From: Streptomyces sp. CB01635
GTDB lineage: Bacteria > Actinomycetota > Actinomycetes > Streptomycetales > Streptomycetaceae
NCBI RefSeq assembly: GCF_002803065.1
Contig: NZ_NNBL01000036.1
Span: 29,006-93,005 of the forward strand
Direction: 5' to 3'
DNA: 64,000 nt
Shown here: positions 57,934-64,000 of the stretch, piece by piece
How the letters are laid out: every line of letters begins with the position of its first letter
Numbering within the stretch: the stretch's first letter is position 1
The notes under the pieces: generated by a model
What the model was told of the DNA's origin: nothing
The model's input: the letters and a program-made list of their open reading frames with translations, nothing else
Databases searched by the model: none
Program-made: the position numbers and the translations under genes

Positions 57934-59262
57934 GTGATTGTCATGGGCGAACTCGTGTGGGAGAAGCGGCAGTTCGGGCACCGCGCCCGGCTGGCGCTGA
58001 CGCCTGCACAGGTCCGGCTCATGGATGACCAGGCGCACGCGGCACGCGCGATGTGGAATCAGCTCCACGACCTGTGGCAGATGACGCCGAAGTGTCAGCG
58101 CGCTCTGACGCGCATGGATCAGGCGTTGCGGCAGGCCCGCAAGGAGATCGACTGGTACGCGGTGCTGCCCGCGCAGGCCGCGCAGGCGGTACTCAAGACG
58201 TACTTCCAGGCGTGGCGGAACTGCTGGGACGGGCGTGCGGACGAGCCGAACTTCAAGGCCCGCTTCCGCACGGCATTGTCGGTGGACATCCCGCAGGGCC
58301 GGGATCTGCAGATCAAGCGAGTACACCGACGGTGGGGCATGGTCAACATCCCCAAGGTGGGCCGTGTCCGGTTCCGCTGGACCAAGGATCTCCCCGTCGG
58401 CAAGCTCGCCAACAAGGAGAACCGGATCACCGGGGCACGGCTGGTCAAAGACGGACTCGGCTGGCACATCGCCTTCCGTATCCAGACCCTTGAGCTCAAG
58501 CCGGAGCCCCACCAGGGTCCCGAGGTCGGTATCGACGCCGGGGTGAACCTGCCGCTTGCGCTGTCCGACGGCAACCACCAGGACCACGGACGGCCGCCCC
58601 GGCTCCCGGACGGCACCGCCGACCGGGACAAGTGGCTGAACCCGGATGAGAAGGCCAAACTGCTCCGCCTGGAACAGCGCGCCGCGCACCGCAAGAGCTT
58701 CCGCAAGCCGAAAGAGCGCAGCTCCAACCGGCTGCACGCCACCTACGACCAGATCAAGCAGCTCCGCGCAAGAGCCACGCGCCGAGCAATCGACTGGCAG
58801 CACAAGACCACCACCGCCATCGTCAAGCAGTACGGCACGGTCGTGGTGGAGCAGTTGCAGATCACGAACATGGTCAAGTCCGCCAAGGGAACCATCGAGA
58901 ACCCGGGGAGGAACGTCGCGCAGAAGTCCGGCCTGAACCGTTCCATCAGCCAGGAGGCGTGGGGCCGCACCGTGACACTGCTGACGTACAAAACCGCTCG
59001 CAACGGCGGAATCCTGGTCAAGGTACCCGCCCCGAACACCTCCCTGCGCTGCTCCGCGTGCGGATTCATCACGCCCGGCAGTCGCGAAGACCAGGCCACG
59101 TTCGTATGCAAGAACCCGGACTGCGGATGGTCGGCGAATGCCGACTGGAACGCGGCCCGGAACGTCTTGCACCTGTACCGGATCGGCCTCGTGGCGATCC
59201 CGGCTGCCGGGAGGGCAGTCGTCAGGCGCACCCGTGGCGTCAAGCCCGCTGCCGCAAGGTAA
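57934..59262 (+). CDS. tnpB: TnpB of the complete IS605 element
   Basis: A 442-residue TnpB of a different subgroup from the other two. RuvC residues: Asp201 (GIDAGVNL), Glu306 (VVEQLQ), Asp404 (ANADWNAARN). Zinc ribbon C373-x2-C376 and C392-x4-C397. The N-terminal REC-like helical part begins WEKRQFGHRARLALTPAQV. GTG 57934 or ATG 57943 may start it. The gene appears intact. Expected to act with an omega RNA from the right end, guide ATCTCCGGTGTGCAG onward. Confidence 0.93.
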   Translation: MIVMGELVWEKRQFGHRARLALTPAQVRLMDDQAHAARAMWNQLHDLWQMTPKCQRALTRMDQALRQARKEIDWYAVLPAQAAQAVLKTYFQAWRNCWDGRADEPNFKARFRTALSVDIPQGRDLQIKRVHRRWGMVNIPKVGRVRFRWTKDLPVGKLANKENRITGARLVKDGLGWHIAFRIQTLELKPEPHQGPEVGIDAGVNLPLALSDGNHQDHGRPPRLPDGTADRDKWLNPDEKAKLLRLEQRAAHRKSFRKPKERSSNRLHATYDQIKQLRARATRRAIDWQHKTTTAIVKQYGTVVVEQLQITNMVKSAKGTIENPGRNVAQKSGLNRSISQEAWGRTVTLLTYKTARNGGILVKVPAPNTSLRCSACGFITPGSREDQATFVCKNPDCGWSANADWNAARNVLHLYRIGLVAIPAAGRAVVRRTRGVKPAAAR

Positions 59263-59308
59263 GCAGGAATCTCCTTCCTGAGCCTGCGAAGGGAGGAGAG
59301 CACTTCAA

Positions 59309-59647
59309 ATCTCCGGTGTGCAGTACGACTCCCCGGGCCGTGACGACCGCTCCAACCGCTCGCTGAACAACGAGTGGGTCAACATCACCAACCCCACCCG
59401 CAGCGCGGTCAACCTCAACGGCTGGACCCTGTCCGACCGGGACGGCCACACCTTCACCTTCCACCATTTCACCCTGCGCGCCCACGCAACTGTCCGCGTC
59501 CACACCGGCATTGGACGCGACACGCGCACCGACCTGTTCCAGGACCGCCGCGCCTACGTCTGGGACAACAACGGCGACACTACAACCCTGCGCAACGACC
59601 GCCGCCGCATCATCGACGGCGGCTCCTGGGGCCACCACCGCCGCTGA
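59309..59647 (+). pseudogene. Lamin-tail-domain secreted protein, 3' part
   Basis: In frame ISGVQYDSPGRDDRSNRSLN, NEWVNITNPTRSAVNLNGWT, LSDRDGHTFTFHHF to IIDGGSWGHHRR-stop: a complete lamin-tail domain as in small secreted Streptomyces proteins. It lacks its own signal. Its 5' part is at 57258-57389. Confidence 0.8.
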
Positions 59648-59734
59648 TCCCCGGCCACCGACGCCGGTGCCCTACAGCCGGCCAACCGGCGGCGCGCGCC
59701 CTGCGCGCCGCCGGTTGGCGCGAGCTGGCGCAGG

Positions 59735-59850
59735 GCTGAAAGCGCTGCCCCTCGCAGATGAGGACCGCACCGGCTATCAGCGCACCAGTTTCTCGACGCC
59801 GACAAGGACGGCTGCAACACGCGCCGAGGTCCTCAAGACTTGGCGTGTCA
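59735..59850 (+). pseudogene. Secreted HNH endonuclease (DUF1524-type) scrap
   Basis: ALPLADEDRTGYQR in one frame and FLDADKDGCNTRAEVLK in the next together match the start of the HNH family of secreted Streptomyces nucleases (ENRTGYxR...WxDADxDGCxTRxEVL). Short, frameshifted, no catalytic region. Confidence 0.5.
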
Positions 59851-60109
59851 CATCCAGAGGAACCTTGCGCATCATGGCGTATGGGCGTCGATCTGGAGCT
59901 GCACGCATCGCGGCCGCCGCGTAACTGGCGCAAGTCTCGCGCAACACTCCTGCGGAACTCTCACGGACATGGCGACGCGTTGGCCGATGCACTCGATGGT
60001 TATGTGCGTGAGTCGCGACGTCGTTCGACGCGGGTTGGGGAGTCGCGTGCTCATGCGGACAGCCGATGTACGCGAGAACGGGAGTGGCCCCGTGCAGCCG
60101 GCCAACGGC

Positions 60110-60532
60110 TCAACCAGTCACCTGGTGGGCCACGGCTTCCATCAGGCGAGGGATTCTCTGAGGGGCCGGCACCAGATACTCGTACACCAACGACATCGGC
60201 GCGATCACACGGTGCCGGGCGCCCGAGCCGACGACGTCAACCACCAGCTCCCAGCCCGTCGGCAGAGTATCGTCCAGGCGTGCCCGGCAGGCGCCACCAT
60301 ACGTCTCCAGCAACACCACCGTGACGAACGCGGACAGGTCTGTGTGCAGGGCAATCCAGTCCTCCGCCTCGAACTCGTCGAGTGGCAGCCTCTGCACGTA
60401 GCCGTCCAGGATGCCGACTGCGCTCAGTGGGTCAGTGTCGAATTCGAGCGCAGCCTCCGCGCCGCCGAACTGCTCCACCAGCCCCCGGACCGCCGGCCGA
60501 CAGCCGCTCATGAACTCGTCGATGTCGATCAC
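60110..60532 (-). CDS. Hypothetical protein
   Basis: A 140-residue acidic cytosolic protein from GTG 60532 (IDIDEFMSGCRPAVRGLVEQ; ALEFDTDPLSAVGILDGYVQ; LHTDLSAFVTVVLLETYGGA; ELVVDVVGSGARHRVIAPMS; VYEYLVPAPQRIPRLMEAVA). An ATG at 60574 would add 14 residues. Compact alpha/beta protein. No family named with confidence. It is divergent from the alpha/beta hydrolase. Confidence 0.65.
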   Translation of the reverse strand: MIDIDEFMSGCRPAVRGLVEQFGGAEAALEFDTDPLSAVGILDGYVQRLPLDEFEAEDWIALHTDLSAFVTVVLLETYGGACRARLDDTLPTGWELVVDVVGSGARHRVIAPMSLVYEYLVPAPQRIPRLMEAVAHQVTG

Positions 60533-60634
60533 AGCTCGAGTCTGCCATGCAGATTCAGCCCCCTTTGCTCTCAACCCGGAGGAACGCGATACGATACGTC
60601 TCGTCTTATCGGATTCTCGCCCTGGAGGAACACC

Positions 60635-61507
60635 ATGGAACGCTTCATCGACGCAGCACCCGGTGTACGCCTCTGGATAGAGGACCGGGGTGGCACCGGC
60701 GCGTCTCCGCTACTGCTGATCATGGGAGCGCAAGCACCCGGCCTGGGCTGGCCGGACGAACTGGTGGACACACTCACCTCCCGCCATCGCGTGATCCGCT
60801 ACGACCACCGCGACACGGGTCGCTCCACTTGGGTGTTCGACCAGAGGCCCTATCCCCTGAGCCAACTTGCAGAAGACGCCCTCGCGGTGCTGGACGGCCT
60901 CGACGTCGAACGCGCCCACATAGTGGGCATGTCGCTGGGCGGCATGCTCGCCCAGCTCCTCATCGCCGACCATCCCGACCGGTTGCTCAGCACGACGCTG
61001 CTCGGCACGAGCGCGCTCAGCACCGCCCCCTACGTCCAGCCGGACGGAACCCGGATCCGGCCCGAGGAACTCCCCGGTATCGCACCTCGCCTGCTCGACA
61101 TGTGGTCCCGTCCCGTGGCGGACCTCGGCCTGGAAGCGGAGTTGGAACGGCGGGTCGAGCACTCACGGATCCTGAGTGGCAATCAGCTTCCCTTCGACGC
61201 CGAATACGCCCGAGCCTTGGAGCGGAAGATCATTGAGCACACCGGGCACTACGCCACCAGCACCGCGCATGCCCGCGCCGACGCGTCCAACCTGAATCGC
61301 ACCGAGCAACTCGCCCAGACCGCAGTCCCCACCCTTGTCATCTCTGCTCCTGCAGAACCGGTCTACCCCCCGCCGCATCCCCACCACCTCGCCCAGGCGA
61401 TTCAGGGCGCACGCACCATCGAGATCCCCGGCATGGGGCACGCACTCCCACGTGAGGTGCACACGCCGCTCGCCGCCGCGATCCTGGACCACACCACCAG
61501 ACTCTGA
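60635..61507 (+). CDS. Alpha/beta hydrolase
   Basis: A 290-residue alpha/beta hydrolase. The nucleophile elbow GMSLGG (Ser about 110), the preceding VIRYDHRDTGRST and the late IPGMGHALPREV (His) form the catalytic set. The pattern is close to aclacinomycin methylesterase/RdmC-like esterases and epoxide or lactone hydrolases. ATG 60635 has GGAGGA six bases upstream. There are no biosynthetic neighbours. Substrate unknown. Confidence 0.9.
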   Translation: MERFIDAAPGVRLWIEDRGGTGASPLLLIMGAQAPGLGWPDELVDTLTSRHRVIRYDHRDTGRSTWVFDQRPYPLSQLAEDALAVLDGLDVERAHIVGMSLGGMLAQLLIADHPDRLLSTTLLGTSALSTAPYVQPDGTRIRPEELPGIAPRLLDMWSRPVADLGLEAELERRVEHSRILSGNQLPFDAEYARALERKIIEHTGHYATSTAHARADASNLNRTEQLAQTAVPTLVISAPAEPVYPPPHPHHLAQAIQGARTIEIPGMGHALPREVHTPLAAAILDHTTRL

Positions 61508-61714
61508 TGCGCAGCCGGGCCGGAGGGCTGCCGGAACCACGGCTCGCGATCCAACTGAGACGACGCGACTGCAAGAAGAACGGTGTAACTCCTGATCATG
61601 GAGGATGCACTGATGGCCAGTAACAACACGTCTGAGGACGCGAGTTGCCGAAGGGCGAGCGGACTCTGGCGAACGCGGACGCCGCGATACGCCAGGCTCG
61701 CAAAGAGGTCGGGC

Positions 61715-62644
61715 TCAGAACACCGACAGCCCCGTCAGTGTCGTGAAGCGGTCCAGGGCCGCGACGCCCGCCACCGAGTTGCCTCGCTTGTCGAGTCCCG
61801 GGCCCCACACGGCCAGCGTGCAGCGGCCGGGCACGACCGCCACAATGCCACCGCCGACGCCGCTCTTGCCGGGCAGTCCCACGCGGTACGCGAACTCGCC
61901 GGCCGCGTCGTAGGTGCCGCAGGTGAGCATGACCGCGTTGACCTGCTTGGCCTGGCTGCGGGTGAGCAGCCGGGAGCCGTCGGCGCGGATGCCGTGCCGG
62001 GCAAGGAACCCGGCGGCGAGCGCGAGATCGGCGCAGGACGCCTCGATGGAGCACTGGCGGAAATACTGCCCCAGCAGCGCGGGCACCGGGTTGTCGATGT
62101 TGCCGTACGACGCCATGAAGTGGCCCAGTGCCGCATTTCGGTCGCCGTGCGCGGCCTCGGAGGAGGCGACGTCCCTGTCGAAGGCGAGCTCCGGGTTGCC
62201 GCTCTCTGCGCGCAGGAACTTCAGCAGGATGCCGGCCGCGTCACCGGTCTGGGTCTGCAGGCGGTCGGTGACGACGAGGGCGCCCGCGTTGATGAAGGGG
62301 TTGCGGGGGATGCCGTTCTCGTACTCCAGCTGCACCAGGGAGTTGAACGGGTTACCGGAGGGTTCGCGGCCCACGTGCTTCCACAGCTCGTCGCCCTCGC
62401 GGGCCAGGACGAGGGCGAGCGTGAAGACCTTGGTAAGCGACTGCGTGGAGAACGGCTGCTGCCAGTCCCCAACGCCGTACACCGTGCCGTCGAGTTCCGC
62501 GACCGCCATGCCGAAGCGGCGCGGGTCGCAGGCGGCGAGCGCCGGGATGTAGTCGGCAGGCCGCCCGCGGCCCGGCGTCTGCTCGATCTCGGTGGCGATG
62601 CGTTCGAGGACCGGCTGGAAGGCCAGCGGCGACGTCGTGATCAC
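61715..62644 (-). CDS. glsA: Glutaminase A
   Basis: A 309-residue beta-lactamase-fold glutaminase hydrolysing L-glutamine to glutamate and ammonia. Family landmarks: Ser69-x-x-Lys72 in STQSLTKVF, GNPFNSLVQLEYENGIPRNP, FINAGALVVTD, FMASYGNIDNPVPALLGQYF, QAKQVNAVMLTCGTYDAAGE, and GKSGVGGGIVAVVPG near the C-terminus. Full length. It sits 39 bp downstream of the aspartate ammonia-lyase gene on the same strand, so the two were probably one operon of ammonia-releasing amino acid catabolism. Confidence 0.95.
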   Translation of the reverse strand: MITTSPLAFQPVLERIATEIEQTPGRGRPADYIPALAACDPRRFGMAVAELDGTVYGVGDWQQPFSTQSLTKVFTLALVLAREGDELWKHVGREPSGNPFNSLVQLEYENGIPRNPFINAGALVVTDRLQTQTGDAAGILLKFLRAESGNPELAFDRDVASSEAAHGDRNAALGHFMASYGNIDNPVPALLGQYFRQCSIEASCADLALAAGFLARHGIRADGSRLLTRSQAKQVNAVMLTCGTYDAAGEFAYRVGLPGKSGVGGGIVAVVPGRCTLAVWGPGLDKRGNSVAGVAALDRFTTLTGLSVF

Positions 62645-62683
62645 TATTTGGTCTCCCGGCCGGTCCTGGTGCGCGTTCGTGGT

Positions 62684-63942
62684 TCAGGCGTGCGGGGAGC
62701 CGCTGCCCGCGAGGACTTCCGGACGCAGCAGCTCGGCGAGCCGCTCGGCCGGCAACAGCCCCTTCTCCAGCACGAGTTCGGCGACGCCGCGTCCGGTGGC
62801 GAGGGCCTCCTTGGCGATGTCGCTGGCAGCCGTGTACCCGATGTGCGGATTGAGGGCGGTCACCAGGCCGATGGAGTTCTCGACGGCCGCGCGCAGCCCC
62901 TCGGTGTTGGCGGTGATCCCTACGACGCAGCGCTCGGCCAGGGTCAGGCAGGCGGTGCGCAGATGCGTGATGCTCTCGGACAGGGAGTGCAGGATGATCG
63001 GCTCGAAGGCGTTGAGCTGGAGCTGTCCCGCCTCGGCCGCCATGGTGATGGTGACGTCGTTGCCGATCACCTCGAAGGCGACCTGGTTGACGACCTCGGG
63101 GATCACCGGGTTGACCTTACCGGGCATGATGCTCGAACCGGCCTGCACCGGCGGCAGGTTGATCTCGTTGAGGCCCGCGCGTGGTCCGGAGGAGAGCAGG
63201 CGCAGGTCGTTGCAGCTCTTGGAGAGCTTGACGGCGATCCGCTTGAGCACACCCGACATCTGGACGAAGGCGCCGCAGTCCTGGGTCGCCTCGACGAGGT
63301 TCACGGCGGTCACCAAGGGCAGCCCGGTGATGTCGGCGAGGTGGCGGCGCGCCGCCTCGGCGTATCCGGCGGGGGCGTTGAGGCCGGTGCCGATGGCAGT
63401 GGCGCCCAGGTTGATTTCATGGATCAACTCGACTGCCTCGTCAAGACGGCTGCGATCCTCGTCAATCATGACGGCAAACGCAGAGAACTCTTGACCGAGC
63501 GTCATGGGTACCGCGTCCTGCAACTGTGTACGGCCCATCTTGAGCACATGGCGGAACTTGACGGCCTTGCCGGCGAAGGCGTCCTGCAGTACAGCCATCG
63601 CCTTGAGCAACCCACGCACCGCGAAGACGGTCGCTATCTTGACTGCGGTCGGGTAAACGTCGTTGGTCGACTGGCTCAGGTTGACGTCTTCATTGGGGTG
63701 CAGGAACTCGTACTGGCCCTTCTCGTGGCCCAGCAGCTCCAGCGCCCGGTTGCCGACGACCTCGTTGGCGTTCATGTTCGTCGAGGTGCCGGCGCCGCCC
63801 TGGATGACATCGACGACGAACTGGTCGTGCAGCTTGCCCTCGCGGATCTCGCGGCAGGCCTCGACGATGGCGGCCGCCTTGTCCGGGGCGAGCAGGCCGA
63901 GTTCCTCATTGGCGCGGGCGGCGGCCTCCTTGACGGCGGCTA
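62684..63942 (-). pseudogene. aspA: Aspartate ammonia-lyase, 5'-truncated
   Basis: The sequence is intact from LAAVKEAAARANEELGLL (about residue 50 of the normal enzyme) to the C-terminus. It includes GGAGTSTNMNANEV, the TND motif SQSTNDVYPTA, EINLGATAIGTGLNAP and the fumarase/aspartase signature GSSIMPGKVNP. The N-terminal 50 or so residues and the start are replaced at about 63942 by the tail of an IS481 transposase. The frame remains open to the window edge but reads unrelated residues. An internal ATG (63775) would lose the active-site N-terminal domain. Probably inactive. Confidence 0.85.
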
Positions 63943-64000
63943 GGTGTATTGACCCGCAGGGTTGTTGACGCGGGTGATGGGCGGGTTGCCGCCGAGTGCG
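63940..64000 (-). pseudogene. IS481-family transposase C-terminus (runs off window)
   Basis: The minus frame ALGGNPPITRVNNPAGQYT-stop is the usual C-terminal motif (TALGGxxPxxRVxNLxGQY) of one IS481 subgroup. Only 19 codons lie inside the window. Its stop codon touches the broken aspA sequence with no terminal repeat between, which suggests a deletion at the IS edge. Confidence 0.65.

Larger units (their letters stand above)
57390..59308. mobile_element. Complete IS200/IS605 element (tnpA + tnpB)
   Basis: Divergent tnpA (minus) and tnpB (plus) with subterminal hairpins: CCGCCG-TTTA-CGGCGG at 57407-57422 on the left and an imperfect TCTCCTTC/GAAGGGAGGAGA stem at about 59270-59301 on the right, then TTCAA at 59304-59308. 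The left flank reads CCTTTGAT, resembling the TTGAT/TTAC-type targets of this family. Borders are good to about 4 bp. Both genes are intact, so the element may be active and could supply TnpA in trans. Confidence 0.85.

Overview
The window is high-GC actinomycete DNA and reads as a Streptomyces accessory region, probably a chromosome arm or an old integrative element. Evidence for this is the strong third-position GC bias, the GTG starts, and the gene families present: secreted subtilase, GHL10 hydrolase, DrrAB-type exporter, lamin-tail secreted protein, DUF4839, DUF2461, a Doc-like toxin pair and many TetR/LysR/HxlR/GntR regulators. No rRNA, tRNA, CRISPR array or replication origin was seen. 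The dominant feature is genomic wear. At least ten transposase or recombinase remnants and more than ten frameshifted, truncated or IS-interrupted genes lie between intact genes.

Layout. 1-6.2 kb: secreted adenosine deaminase, Tn3/resolvase debris, an HxlR/NmrA divergon, IS630 and TnpB scars, and an MJ1316/2H-phosphoesterase gene bracketed by two nested inverted repeat pairs. 6.2-14.5 kb: a hypothetical protein, a subtilase, a dead IS5-type element, and a two-gene secreted protein/lipoprotein unit. 14.5-16 kb: TnpB element copy 1. 16-23.5 kb: FAD oxidase/TetR divergon, Nudix, Doc-like toxin-antitoxin, LysR/crotonase divergon, replication-relaxation fragment. 23.6-31 kb: PucR scrap, serine hydrolase/permease operon, DUF2461 and mobile-element-type hypotheticals. 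31-35.2 kb: an RHS toxin/immunity locus split by TnpB copy 2. 35-44 kb: small zinc proteins, decayed ASCH and GGDEF genes, the latter cut by a 2.7 kb tyrosine-recombinase element, then immunity-like hypotheticals. 44-48.2 kb: methyltransferase, broken aminotransferase, FadR-type regulator. 48.4-55 kb: GHL10 hydrolase, amidase, and a regulator divergent from a DUF4097-DrrAB operon. 55-59.7 kb: winged-helix protein and a complete IS200/IS605 element (TnpA+TnpB) inside a lamin-tail gene. 60-64 kb: alpha/beta hydrolase, glutaminase and a 5'-truncated aspartate ammonia-lyase abutting an IS481 end.

The strongest candidates for something new are: (i) the element at 38808-41523, in which a chimeric tyrosine recombinase and an LRR-like cargo gene sit tail to tail and split a GGDEF gene at the centre of an 8-bp-arm palindrome; (ii) the RNA-end-processing gene inside nested inverted repeats; (iii) two related TnpB-only elements, one in an RHS toxin gene and the other with a damaged zinc ribbon; (iv) an orphan secreted protein translationally coupled to a lipoprotein. 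Glutaminase and aspartate ammonia-lyase together would have formed a glutamate/aspartate deamination pair before the aspA 5' end was lost.
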